Assembly: GCA_964500805.1 (NCBI GenBank)
Contig: CAZCQH010000019.1
Span: forward strand, 1-64,000
Direction: 5' to 3'
From: Ga0077555 sp964500805
GTDB lineage: Bacteria > Pseudomonadota > Alphaproteobacteria > Rhizobiales > Hyphomicrobiaceae
DNA: 64,000 nucleotides
Shown: positions 8,994 to 17,964 of the stretch, piece by piece
Numbering within the stretch: position 1 is the stretch's first letter
Layout of the letters: every line of letters begins with the position of its first letter
Notes under the pieces: generated by a model
The model's input: the letters and a program-made list of their open reading frames with translations, nothing else
Databases searched by the model: none
What the model was told of the DNA's origin: nothing
Position numbers and translations under genes: made by a program

Positions 8994-9132
8994 TGCCAGG
9001 TGCTTTCCGAAGCAGGTTTCAGCAGCTTCTGCCCGATCTGGAGCAGTTTCGGCTGTTCAGCCGCGCGTTTTTGCGGGGGTCCCGCCCGCCTGTCAACAGC
9101 CGGAGCCCGGCTTTCCTGTTTTGTCGCAAGCG

Positions 9133-10374
9133 TCAATTGAAACCGCGGCTTGCGCTGAACGCATGGGCCTGAGCTCCCGCTGTCGGCAGGAGTGGCGGAT
9201 CTGCGACGACAGTACCGTTCTTGTGCAGCTCCAGAATGGCCAATCGGCGTTCTACTTGGCCCGACGCGGTAAACCGGAACATCCCATCTGCACCGGTGAA
9301 CCCCTGCGCTCTAGTCAAGTCGGTGGCCGAGAACCGCGATGCCCTGGGCGCCGCCGCAAGAGCCGTAGCCATCAGCACGGCATCGTAGGTGAGAGTCGCG
9401 AGCCGCGGCGGCATGGCGTTGTGCGCTTTGCCAAACCGCTCCGCGAAGTCATGCCAGCCTTTGGGCTCGGGTGCGGCGAACCACGCGCCCTCGAGGCGGA
9501 CCTGGCGCGCAGCGCGCGGCATCTCCCAACCGCTGGTGCCGACGACTCTCACATCGCTGTCGGTGAGGCCGGATTGGTGCAGCATCGACGCCAGCTGCGG
9601 CAACGTATCCTGGCCAGCCGGCAGGAACAGTGTATCGAACCCCTGTCTTTTCAAGGCCTCGCGCCGCGCTCTTGGCAGATCGATCAGGCCGTTGCTTTCA
9701 AGCCTGTACCTATCGATCGCAACCACCGTCCCACCTGCTTTACTGGCTGCGGCCTTGAATAGCGGCTCGAGAATTCGCCCTTCGCCATCGTCGGGAAGCA
9801 GCGCTGCAAACCGCCGCCGGCCTTGGGCCGCCGCGTAGCCGATGGCGCGTGTCACTTCCGATTCCTGCGAGGCACCAAGCATGTAGATGCCGGGCCCGGC
9901 CACGCCCGGATCATTCGACAGCGAGATCAGTGGCACCTTTGCTGCCAGTGCCACAGGAGCCGCTGCCTTCACGGAACGTGAGAACAGCGGACCTATAATG
10001 ATCCCGGCCCCCGCCTTGATCGCTTCCTCGGCCGCCGCCTTTGCACCCGCCTCGGTTCCCTTGTCGTCGCGCACAACGAGGTCGGCTCCAGCGGCTTTGC
10101 TTTCGGTAACCGCCATTTCAGCAGCCTGCCTAAGTGCAATCGCAACCGCGGCAACCTGCGGCCCGCCGCTCAAAGGCAGCAGCAGCGCGATTTTCGCTCG
10201 GTCCCCTCTCGGCGCCGACGGCTGCCCGCTCGGGGAGTCCGAGGTGATCGAGCCGGTCGTGGAGACACCCGTGTGCTCACCGGCTGCGCATCCGGAGAGG
10301 AGCCCCGCGGCGATCGCCGTCGAGCCCACCAGCAGAGCCCGCAACGTCTGTCGGCGATTCGGCGTGCGAGACAC
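9133..10374 (-). CDS. Penicillin-binding protein activator (LpoA-like lipoprotein)
   Basis: A 413-residue lipoprotein. The N-terminus is a twin-arginine-like or Sec leader ending in a lipobox (LLSGCAAGE, Cys about 29), so the mature protein is lipid-anchored. The body is a type I periplasmic-binding fold (ALLLPLSGG, GIIIGPLFS, VPLISLSNDPG) like the C-terminal domain of E. coli LpoA, which stimulates the peptidoglycan synthase PBP1A. It is divergent from rsmI, the same neighbourhood as E. coli lpoA-rsmI-yraN, which supports the assignment; the N-terminal TPR domain of E. coli LpoA is absent, as in alphaproteobacterial homologues. Confidence 0.82.
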   Translation of the reverse strand: MSRTPNRRQTLRALLVGSTAIAAGLLSGCAAGEHTGVSTTGSITSDSPSGQPSAPRGDRAKIALLLPLSGGPQVAAVAIALRQAAEMAVTESKAAGADLVVRDDKGTEAGAKAAAEEAIKAGAGIIIGPLFSRSVKAAAPVALAAKVPLISLSNDPGVAGPGIYMLGASQESEVTRAIGYAAAQGRRRFAALLPDDGEGRILEPLFKAAASKAGGTVVAIDRYRLESNGLIDLPRARREALKRQGFDTLFLPAGQDTLPQLASMLHQSGLTDSDVRVVGTSGWEMPRAARQVRLEGAWFAAPEPKGWHDFAERFGKAHNAMPPRLATLTYDAVLMATALAAAPRASRFSATDLTRAQGFTGADGMFRFTASGQVERRLAILELHKNGTVVADPPLLPTAGAQAHAFSASRGFN

Positions 10375-10540
10375 CAGCAGGCCCCTCTGATAGATACAGC
10401 GAACGGCGCCGATAGCGCCGTGTGCCGATTCTCGACAGTGCCCACGGGCAACAGGATTGCGTTATGCACATTCATACGCCCTCAATCCGCTCTAATGTTA
10501 TCAATCGGGCGATCATTTCAGTCAGCACGAGCACAGTCTG

Positions 10541-11491
10541 GTGACGAAACGTGATGTTAGCCACGAGTTGCGCGAGCACTCCCCCGGTGATTCGCCGCCG
10601 CTACTCGACCGCGCTGGCGACGAAATTCGCCGCCAGCTCGCCGCGCCGCTAACACCGGGCCTCTATCTCGTCGCAACGCCGATCGGCAATCTGGGCGACA
10701 TGACGCTGCGCGCGCTCGCGACCCTTTCGCGCGTCGATCTTATCTGCTGCGAGGACACGCGCCACAGCCGCACGCTGCTTGCGCACTTCGCCATCGATCG
10801 ACCGCTTCGGCCCTATCACGAGCACAATGCGGAAGCCGAGCGGCCGCGCCTTCTGAAACTGCTCGCTGATAGCAAAGCAATTGCGCTGATCTCGGATGCG
10901 GGCACGCCTCTGATTTCTGATCCTGGCTACAAGCTTGTGCGGGCGGTTCTGGCGGCTGGCCACTTCGTCACCGCTCTGCCCGGAGCGTCGGCGATTCTCG
11001 CTGGGTTGAGCCTCGCTGGTCTGCCGACTGATGCTTTCCATTTCGCCGGATTTCTACCGCCCAAGGATGCTGCCCGCCGGACGCGGCTGCAGGAACTCGC
11101 TTCAATTTCCGCAACACTCGTATTCTACGAGGCGCCGAACCGCGTTGCGGCGACGCTTGCCTCCATCGCCGAGGTTCTGGGCGACCGCGAGGTCGCGATC
11201 GCACGCGAGCTCACCAAGCGCTTCGAGGAGGTGCGCCGCGGACGTGCTCGCGCGCTGGTCGACTCCTTGCAATCCCTGGAAATGAAAGGCGAGGTCGTCC
11301 TGGTTATCGGGCCGCCGATCGCTGCTTCCTCCGGTGTCACAGATGAGGTAATTGCGTCCGCGTTGCGCGAAGCGTTTCCACATATGAGTGTCAAAGACGC
11401 CGTTCAGGCCGTTGCGGAAACTCTCGCCGTACCGCGCAATCGCGTCTACAGCCTGGGGCTCAAGCTGAAGACGGGCGGCGATGCACCGTGA
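10541..11491 (+). CDS. rsmI: 16S rRNA 2'-O-methyltransferase (C1402)
   Basis: A 316-residue RsmI, which 2'-O-methylates C1402 of 16S rRNA in the decoding centre using S-adenosylmethionine. The tetrapyrrole-methylase-type fold is clear: GLYLVATPIGNLGDMTLRAL, CEDTRHSRTLL, YHEHN, SDAGTPLISDPGY and ALPGASA in the standard order. The first ~35 residues are a variable, basic leader; the start is GTG at 10541. It is divergent from the LpoA-like gene and its 3' end overlaps yraN by 11 bases, the conserved proteobacterial order. Confidence 0.93.
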   Translation: MTKRDVSHELREHSPGDSPPLLDRAGDEIRRQLAAPLTPGLYLVATPIGNLGDMTLRALATLSRVDLICCEDTRHSRTLLAHFAIDRPLRPYHEHNAEAERPRLLKLLADSKAIALISDAGTPLISDPGYKLVRAVLAAGHFVTALPGASAILAGLSLAGLPTDAFHFAGFLPPKDAARRTRLQELASISATLVFYEAPNRVAATLASIAEVLGDREVAIARELTKRFEEVRRGRARALVDSLQSLEMKGEVVLVIGPPIAASSGVTDEVIASALREAFPHMSVKDAVQAVAETLAVPRNRVYSLGLKLKTGGDAP

Positions 11492-11876
11492 CAAGGATAG
11501 CAACTCCAGCGCCGGACATCGCGATCGGCTCGCTCGGCTCCGCCGCGGAAACGCTGGCGAGCTCCTCGCCGCTATTCTGCTGCTGGCCAAAGGCTACCGC
11601 ATCCTCGCACGCCGACATCGCACCCCTTATGGGGAGATCGACATCATAGCGGTACGCCGCCGCCGCGTCGCTTTCGTAGAGGTGAAACGACGGCCAACGC
11701 TCGAAGAGGCGCATGATGCATTGCGCGACGAGCAAGCCAGTCGCATCACCGCCGCCGCCGAGTACTGGATCACCCGACACCCGCGCTACGAGGAGCACGA
11801 CATGGGCTTCGACGCAATTCTCGTCGTCCCAGGCCGCTGGCCCGAGCACCTGCCGGATGCACTCTCGGACTGGTAA
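11481..11876 (+). CDS. yraN: YraN family (UPF0102) endonuclease-like protein
   Basis: A 131-residue YraN protein with a restriction-endonuclease-like fold. The conserved core is visible: RGNAGELLAAILLLAKGYRILARR, then GEIDIIA and VAFVEVKRR, which supply the D-x(n)-E-x-K acidic/basic cluster, and a C-terminal RYDxxxV-like segment (MGFDAILV). Its biological role is not established; distant YraN proteins have been linked to DNA processing. The ATG at 11481 overlaps the rsmI 3' end by 11 bases, so translation is coupled, and gshB follows 120 bases later. Confidence 0.88.
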   Translation: MHRDKDSNSSAGHRDRLARLRRGNAGELLAAILLLAKGYRILARRHRTPYGEIDIIAVRRRRVAFVEVKRRPTLEEAHDALRDEQASRITAAAEYWITRHPRYEEHDMGFDAILVVPGRWPEHLPDALSDW

Positions 11877-11995
11877 AGGGAAAGGCCAAGGTGCACGGTC
11901 CTGCACTGGCACTATGTTTTGCGATCTTGACGTTCGTTCGCTATGTCTTTGCTAATGTGATGCACTCGCAAAGCCTTGATCCGGAAAGCCCGCGC

Positions 11996-12946
11996 ATGCC
12001 CCTGAAAATCGCCTGCCAGATGGACCCCATCGACAAGATCGACATTCTTGGCGACTCATCGTTCGCCATGTTGCTCGAAGCGCAGAAGCGGGGTCACGAG
12101 CTCTTCTACTACACGCCGCCGCATTTGGCGCTCGATGGCCGACACCTGATCGCCCGCGGCCACACGCTCACCATCCAGGACACGGTCGGCGATCACTACA
12201 AGCTGTCGAACCCCCGCAAAATCGACCTTGGCGACTGGGATGTCGTTCTGCTCCGCCAGGACCCGCCGTTCGATATGGCCTACATCACTACAACGCACTT
12301 ACTAGAGCGGGTTCACCCAAAGACGCTCGTGGTCAATGATCCCGCGAGCGTGCGCAATGCCCCGGAGAAAGTCTGGGTGCTCGAGTTCCAGGACTTGATG
12401 CCGCCGACCATGGTGACCCGTAATCCAGAGGACGTGCGCGAGTTCCAGGCGCGACACAAGGACATCATTATCAAGCCGCTCTACGGCAACGGAGGCGCCA
12501 GCGTATTCCGCATCAAGCCGGAGGACACGAATATAAACTCGCTGATCGAGCTGTTTCAGACCGTCTTCCGCGAGCCGTTCATGGTGCAACAGTACCGGCC
12601 CGAAGTGCGCGCCGGCGACAAGCGCATCATCCTCGTCGATGGCGAGTTCGCCGGCGCCATCAACCGCGTGCCGGCAGAGGGTGAGACGCGATCGAATATG
12701 CATGTCGGCGGCACACCGAAACCGACCGAACTCACGCCCCGCGACAAGGAAATCTGCGATCGCCTCGGTCCGCATCTGAAGCAGCGCGGGCTGATCTTCA
12801 CCGGCATTGACGTGATCGGGCCCTATCTCACCGAGATCAACGTCACCTCGCCAACGGGCATCCGCCAAGTCAAAGCCTTCGGCGGTAACGACATAGCCGC
12901 CATGATCTGGGATGCCATCGAGGCCAAGGTGAAAGGGCGGGGGTAG
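11996..12946 (+). CDS. gshB: Glutathione synthetase
   Basis: A 316-residue ATP-grasp glutathione synthetase, joining gamma-glutamylcysteine and glycine in the cytosol. Typical segments are QMDPI, DSSFAMLLEAQKRGHELFYY, VLLRQDPPFDMAYITTTHLLE, KPLYGNGGASVFR, INRVPAEGE and FTGIDVIGPYLTEINVTSPTGIRQ. I chose ATG 11996 (GGAAAG 8-9 bases upstream), which gives the same length as E. coli GshB; an upstream frame to 11891 adds an unconserved hydrophobic leader. Third gene of the rsmI-yraN-gshB run. Confidence 0.95.
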   Translation: MPLKIACQMDPIDKIDILGDSSFAMLLEAQKRGHELFYYTPPHLALDGRHLIARGHTLTIQDTVGDHYKLSNPRKIDLGDWDVVLLRQDPPFDMAYITTTHLLERVHPKTLVVNDPASVRNAPEKVWVLEFQDLMPPTMVTRNPEDVREFQARHKDIIIKPLYGNGGASVFRIKPEDTNINSLIELFQTVFREPFMVQQYRPEVRAGDKRIILVDGEFAGAINRVPAEGETRSNMHVGGTPKPTELTPRDKEICDRLGPHLKQRGLIFTGIDVIGPYLTEINVTSPTGIRQVKAFGGNDIAAMIWDAIEAKVKGRG

Positions 12947-13039
12947 CGATCGCAAACCGCCCGGGTCCATTTCGGACCCCAACCGGCTTCGCCGTAGTAG
13001 TGGCACTCAATAGTCGAGGCAGCCGTCATTTGCCAGCAC

Positions 13040-14026
13040 TCACCCAATCTCGCCTTCCCCAAACCGGTACTTCGTCGAGCAGAACTCGCAGGTCACCGTG
13101 ACTCCGCCGTCCGGCTCGCGCATCTCGGCGATGTCGCTTGCGGAAAAGCCCTTCAGGAAGCGGTGGATGCGTTCTCGCGAGCAGCGGCAGCGCGCGGCGA
13201 TGGCGATCTCGGGTGATACTCGCACGCCTTCCTCGTGAAACAGCCGAAGCAGCAGGCGCTCCGGCGATAGCGTTGGATCGATCAGCTCGTGTGCTTCGAC
13301 CGTCGAGGCGAGCGTCGAGACGCGCACCCAGTTCTCGTCGTCCTCGCCATGGAGGCGCGCGTCGCGCTCCTCCGGCGTCTCGCCCGGGCGCGGCTCGCCG
13401 CCCGCTGCCGGCACGTGCTGCACGATGAGGCCGCCGGCTCGCCAATGCCATCCTGATCCACCCGCAGCGCCAGAGCCCAGATACTGCCGCGCCACGGCCA
13501 GCCGAATGAACGTCGGCAGCTGCTCGGACTGCCGGAAGTAAGCGTGTGCCGCTTCCGTGAGCGAACCCTGCTCCAGTGAGACGATGCCCTGGTAGCTCGT
13601 CTGCTTGCCACCAGGATCGATGGTCATGGCCATGCGCCCCTTGCCGAGGAGGGCCGAGGATGAGATTTTCCCCGCCTTTTCCAGCTCGGCGACCCGCTCG
13701 CGGTCGAACCCCGCATACCCGCGCATCGCGCCGGGAGCGTCGTAATGGGCCACCAGCATTCGCGCCGGACCGTCCGACGTCGTTTGCAGGATGAGGCGGC
13801 CATCGGCCTTGAGCGGCGCGCCGAGCAGCGCGGTCAGCGCCAGCGCCTCGCCCAGCAGCTCGCTGATCGAATCCGGATAGTCGTGGCCCGCGAGAATGCT
13901 GTCGACGGCAGGTCCCAGTCGCACGATCCGCCCCGCCATGCGCGATCGGACCGTGCCGAACGGGATCACGATGTCATCGCTGCTCTCGCGGCGTGCTGCC
14001 CGCGTCGCTTCGTGGGTTTCAGCCAT
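13040..14026 (-). CDS. hslO: Redox-regulated chaperone Hsp33
   Basis: A 328-residue Hsp33, a holdase activated when oxidation releases zinc and forms disulfides. The zinc ligands are present near the C-terminus: CRC in ARCRCSRERI and CEFC in VTVTCEFCSTKYRF. The N-terminal substrate-binding domain (RIVRLGPAVDSILAGHDYPDSISELLGEALALTALLG) is typical. I chose ATG 14026 (MAETHEATR); an upstream extension is unconserved and basic. It lies 237 bases downstream of argF, an order (argD-argF-hslO) conserved in Hyphomicrobiales. Confidence 0.93.
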   Translation of the reverse strand: MAETHEATRAARRESSDDIVIPFGTVRSRMAGRIVRLGPAVDSILAGHDYPDSISELLGEALALTALLGAPLKADGRLILQTTSDGPARMLVAHYDAPGAMRGYAGFDRERVAELEKAGKISSSALLGKGRMAMTIDPGGKQTSYQGIVSLEQGSLTEAAHAYFRQSEQLPTFIRLAVARQYLGSGAAGGSGWHWRAGGLIVQHVPAAGGEPRPGETPEERDARLHGEDDENWVRVSTLASTVEAHELIDPTLSPERLLLRLFHEEGVRVSPEIAIAARCRCSRERIHRFLKGFSASDIAEMREPDGGVTVTCEFCSTKYRFGEGEIG

Positions 14027-14263
14027 GGTTCGCGCTCGTCTGATCGGGGCGCCGACGGGCGCTCGCACGCGACCCACGGGCTCTCTCGGAACATGGCCAA
14101 CCTTTAAGCAGATTTGCCCTCGAGAGCCAACGCGTTGACGTCCGGGAGCGACGGAGTCCGACACCAGCGCTGCTTTAAGTGAGGTGCGGTCAATGCTTAC
14201 CGCATACCGCGCCGTTTGGGCTCGCGATGCAATCACACGCATCGGCGCTGGGAGACCTGCCGC

Positions 14264-15226
14264 TCAGACCCCGAGGCACCAGGCCAAGATGGCCTTCTGC
14301 GCGTGGAGGCGGTTCTCTGCCTCATCCCATACCACCGACTGCGGTCCGTCGATGACGCTGGCGGACACTTCGTGCCCGCGATAGGCGGGGAGGCAGTGCA
14401 TGAACACGGCGTCTTTTGCGGCCCGCTTCATCAACGCCTCGTCCACGGCATACGGTCCGAGCAGCTGCTTGCGGCGGCTCGCGTCGGTCTGACCCATCGA
14501 AACCCAAGTGTCGGTCACGACGCAATCTGCACCTTTCACTGCCGCATCCGCGTCGTCGGTGAGCGTGACGCTGCCACCTTTCTCCCGCACCCAGTCCAGC
14601 ACCCGCTTTTCCGGGTTAAGCTGCGGCGGGCACGCCAGCTGCAGCTCGAAATCGAACAGCACGGCAGCATGCATCCACGACACGGCAACGTTATTGCCAT
14701 CCCCGAGCCAAGCGACCTTTTTGCCTCTGATGGCGCCTCTCGACTCCTCGAAGGTCATGATGTCCGCCAGGATCTGACACGGGTGCGACAGATCCGAGAG
14801 GCCATTGATGATCGGCACCTTGGCGTGAGCGGCATACTCCTCAAGCGTCTCATGCTTGTTGACGCGCAGCATGATGGCATCCGCATAGCGCGAGAGCACC
14901 TTGGCGGTGTCTGCCGGCGGCTCGCCACGGCCCGTTTGCAGGTCGGCGTGGTTGAGCGCAATCGTCTGTCCGCCGAGCTGGCGCATGGCGACGTCGAACG
15001 AGACCCGCGTCCTGGTCGAGGGCTTCTCGAAGATCATCACCAGCACAGCATCCTCGATGCCCTTCGGGCGCAGCTCCTTAGGGACGCGCTTTCCAGCCTT
15101 CTTCATGGCGTGGGCCATGTCGACGATGCGGCGCAGCGTCACCGCATCAATGCGATCGAGATCGAGGAAATGGCGAGTGGCGGTTTGCCGCCCGCGCGCA
15201 GCTTTGGCAGGAGTACGAGTGAGCAC
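14264..15226 (-). CDS. argF: Ornithine carbamoyltransferase
   Basis: A 320-residue anabolic ornithine carbamoyltransferase, making citrulline from ornithine and carbamoyl phosphate. The carbamoyl-phosphate motif EKPSTRTRVSFD, the HPCQ-like motif (LSHPCQILAD), the ornithine loop (VSMGQ) and HCLPAYRG are all visible. No ATG fits the N-terminus; I use GTG 15226, 5 bases after the argD stop, while a TTG at 15235 overlapping the argD stop codon (TTGA) is an alternative that adds three residues. Translational coupling with argD is likely. Confidence 0.94.
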   Translation of the reverse strand: MLTRTPAKAARGRQTATRHFLDLDRIDAVTLRRIVDMAHAMKKAGKRVPKELRPKGIEDAVLVMIFEKPSTRTRVSFDVAMRQLGGQTIALNHADLQTGRGEPPADTAKVLSRYADAIMLRVNKHETLEEYAAHAKVPIINGLSDLSHPCQILADIMTFEESRGAIRGKKVAWLGDGNNVAVSWMHAAVLFDFELQLACPPQLNPEKRVLDWVREKGGSVTLTDDADAAVKGADCVVTDTWVSMGQTDASRRKQLLGPYAVDEALMKRAAKDAVFMHCLPAYRGHEVSASVIDGPQSVVWDEAENRLHAQKAILAWCLGV

Positions 15227-15231
15227 GGCTA

Positions 15232-16524
15232 TCAACCAATGGTCTTCTTTACGGTCTTGAGAGCGTTCGAGAGGCGGACGATGCCGTCCTTCATCTCGGC
15301 CTCGGTGACGGTCAGCGGCGGCAGCAGACGGATCACGTTGTCGCCGGCTGATACCGTGAGCAGCTTCTCGGCAGTCGCCGCCTTCATCACGTCGCCGGCC
15401 GGATACTTGTCCTTGAGCTTGACGCCGGCGAGAAGGCCGTGGCCGCGCACCTCTTCCACCATGTCGGACATCTCGTCCTTGAGCGCCGCCATCAGCTGCT
15501 TCAGTCGCAGACCTTTCTGCTCGACACCCTTGAGGAAGCCCTTTTCGAGCATCACGTCGAGCACCGCGTTGCCGACCGCGGTCGCGAGCGGATTGCCACC
15601 GAACGTCGAGCCGTGCGTGCCCGCCACCATGCCCTTCGCGGCTTCCTTGGTCGCGAGGAACGCGCCGAGCGGGAAACCGCCTCCGATTGCTTTCGCTATC
15701 GCCATGACGTCCGGCTTGATGCCCGACCACTCGTAATGGAAGAGCTTGCCCGAGCGACCCATGCCCGACTGGACCTCGTCGAGAACGAGCAGCAGCCCGT
15801 GCTTGTCGCAGAGCTTGCGCAGGCCCTTCATGAAGTCATTGGGAACGACGCGCACGCCGCCTTCCATCTGCACGGGCTCGATCATGATCGCTGCAGTCTC
15901 CGGCGTGATCGCCTTTTCAACGGCGGCGAGATCGAAGCCTGTCAGCTGGTCGAACCCCTCGGGTTTCGGGCCGAAGCCTTCCAGGTACTTTTTGTTGCCG
16001 CCAGCGGCGAGGGTGGTCATCGTCCGTCCGTGAAAGGCACCCTCGAAGGTGATGACGCGGATCTTCTCCGGGTGCCCATTGGCGTAGTGATACTTTCGCA
16101 CGAGCTTGATCGCACCCTCGCAGGCTTCCGCGCCCGAGTTGCAGAAGAACATGTTGTCGGCGAACGTGAGCTCCGCGAGACGCTCGGCGAGGCGCTCCTG
16201 GTTCTTCACGCGATAAAGATTCGAAGTGTGCCAGAGCGTGTCCGCTTGCTCCTTCAGCGCCTTGACCAGGTGCGGATGGCAGTGGCCAAGGCCATTCACG
16301 GCGATGCCGCTGGTGAAGTCGAGATAGCGTTCGCCGTCCGTCGAAATGAGCCACGAGCCTTCACCGCGCTCGAACACCACATCCTGGCGGCCGTAGGTGC
16401 CCATCACTGCAGGCGAAGGGCCTTTGGACACGGCCTTGCCGTTGCTCTTTCCCGCCTTTGCGGCGGGCTTGCCAGCGGTTTTGACGGCGGCTTTCTTGGG
16501 CGTCTTGGCGGTGGTGGCGGTCAT
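15232..16524 (-). CDS. argD: Acetylornithine aminotransferase
   Basis: A 430-residue class III PLP aminotransferase of arginine synthesis, converting N-acetylglutamate semialdehyde to N-acetylornithine. Motifs include MGTYGRQDVVFERGEGSWL, FFCNSGAEACEGAIKLVRKYH, FHGRT, DEVQSGMGRSGKLF and AIAKAIGGGFPLGA with the PLP lysine. The first ~37 residues are an unusual Lys/Ala-rich tail (TAKTPKKAAVKTAGKPAAK) that ArgD proteins generally lack and that looks like histone H1-type low-complexity sequence. First gene of argD-argF-hslO, divergent from an enolase-superfamily gene. Confidence 0.94.
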   Translation of the reverse strand: MTATTAKTPKKAAVKTAGKPAAKAGKSNGKAVSKGPSPAVMGTYGRQDVVFERGEGSWLISTDGERYLDFTSGIAVNGLGHCHPHLVKALKEQADTLWHTSNLYRVKNQERLAERLAELTFADNMFFCNSGAEACEGAIKLVRKYHYANGHPEKIRVITFEGAFHGRTMTTLAAGGNKKYLEGFGPKPEGFDQLTGFDLAAVEKAITPETAAIMIEPVQMEGGVRVVPNDFMKGLRKLCDKHGLLLVLDEVQSGMGRSGKLFHYEWSGIKPDVMAIAKAIGGGFPLGAFLATKEAAKGMVAGTHGSTFGGNPLATAVGNAVLDVMLEKGFLKGVEQKGLRLKQLMAALKDEMSDMVEEVRGHGLLAGVKLKDKYPAGDVMKAATAEKLLTVSAGDNVIRLLPPLTVTEAEMKDGIVRLSNALKTVKKTIG

Positions 16525-16729
16525 GCGGCGGATCCCCGTGCCGAACGAAAAAAGGCCGCCATCGGCGGCGACCTGGACAGGAGAATTGATAAGGCGGGCT
16601 GCGGCGTTCTGTCAATGAATTGGACCCGATCCGACGCGGATTTTTCGGCCGGCCCATTTTGCTTTCAGATTGCGCGCCCGCGAGCTGGTCTTAGGGTAGC
16701 ATGGATTGAGCGCAATGGAGGAGCTGGAC

Positions 16730-17902
16730 ATGAAGATCACCAAGGTTACCGCCATTCCCATGTCGGCTCCGGTGCCACATGAAAAGCGCCACCGCACTGA
16801 CCTTGGCACCAAGGTGAAAAGCGATGCCACGCTGATCCGCGTTGAAACCGACAAGGGTCTCGTCGGCCTCGGTGCCGCGCTCGGCACGCCGCCAGTGGTC
16901 AAGGCCATCGTCGAGCATGAGCTGGCGCCCGAAGTCGTCGGCGAAGACCCGATGTTCTCCGAGCTGATCTTCGAGAAGATGTATAACGGCTCCCGGGCCA
17001 AGCCGGCGCTCGAGCGCGGCGTGACCCAGGCCGATGAAAGTCGGCGTCGTGGCATGGCCATGGAAGCCGCAGCCGGCGTCGACATAGCAATCTGGGACGT
17101 CAAGGCGCAGGCGCTCGGCATCCCGCTTTATCAAGCCATGGGCGCCGTGCGCTCCTCGGTGCGAGGCTATGCATCAGGCGGCTGGGCGCCCGGCAACGAG
17201 GCGGAAGCCGAGCTTGGCGGCTACGCGTCCAAAGGTTTCAGCGCGTGCAAAATGCGCGTGGTCGGCCGCGACGGATTCTCCGTCGACAAGTGCCTGAAGC
17301 GCGTCGAGGCAGCCCGTCGCGGCATTGGCCCGAACGTAGAGCTGATGGTGGATGCCCACGGCTCGCTGGAGGTGGCTGTTGCCATCAAGCTCGCCAAGGC
17401 GTTGGAGCCCTACAACATCGCCTGGTTCGAGGAGCCGGTAACACCGGACGACCACGCTGGCCAGGCCGAGGTGCGTCGCGCGACCACGATCCCCATTGCT
17501 TCCGGAGAGCGCGAGTTCACCCGCTTCGATTTCCAGGACTTGCTCGAGAAGCGCGCGCTCGATATCGCGCAGCCCGATGTCGCGCGTGCTGGTGGAATGA
17601 CCGAGATCCGACGCATTGCGGCGCTCACATCGACCTATGGTGTGAGACTGGCACCGCACGCCTGGGGCAGTGCGGTGCTGTTCGCCGCTTCGATCCATGT
17701 CGCGATGTCGGCGCCGAACTGCCACATCCTGGAGGTGACGCAAGGCTACATGCCAATGATGTGGGAGCTGTTCAACGAACCATTCGACATCAGGCCCGAC
17801 GGAACTGTGCACGCGCCGGATCGTCCTGGCCTCGGCTTCACGCTGCGCAGCGATGCACTTGAGAAGTTCCGCTATGTCGATGGACCTGAGTTTGTGTTTT
17901 GA
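16730..17902 (+). CDS. Mandelate racemase/muconate lactonizing family enzyme
   Basis: A 390-residue enolase-superfamily protein. The metal ligands are in order: D in MVDAHGS, E in WFEEP, E in SGEREF, and the catalytic-side H in APHAWGSA; the second-strand K-x-K is CKMR. This combination fits the mandelate racemase subgroup, which abstracts a proton alpha to a carboxylate in sugar-acid or mandelate-like substrates; the substrate is unknown. ATG 16730 has a strong GGAGGAG ribosome site. It is divergent from argD and is followed by an opposing racemase-like gene. Confidence 0.82.
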   Translation: MKITKVTAIPMSAPVPHEKRHRTDLGTKVKSDATLIRVETDKGLVGLGAALGTPPVVKAIVEHELAPEVVGEDPMFSELIFEKMYNGSRAKPALERGVTQADESRRRGMAMEAAAGVDIAIWDVKAQALGIPLYQAMGAVRSSVRGYASGGWAPGNEAEAELGGYASKGFSACKMRVVGRDGFSVDKCLKRVEAARRGIGPNVELMVDAHGSLEVAVAIKLAKALEPYNIAWFEEPVTPDDHAGQAEVRRATTIPIASGEREFTRFDFQDLLEKRALDIAQPDVARAGGMTEIRRIAALTSTYGVRLAPHAWGSAVLFAASIHVAMSAPNCHILEVTQGYMPMMWELFNEPFDIRPDGTVHAPDRPGLGFTLRSDALEKFRYVDGPEFVF

Positions 17903-17964
17903 GGAATTGGCGTTCACCGCGAAGTCGATCGCTGCGGCTGGCCCGCGCAACTTCCGGATCGGAG

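Noticed and set aside
9080..9130. Hairpin AGCCGG-AGC-CCGGCT followed by TTCCTGTTTT on the plus strand
   Set aside because: The T-rich tail is on the plus strand, where no transcript ends here; both neighbouring genes are on the minus strand.
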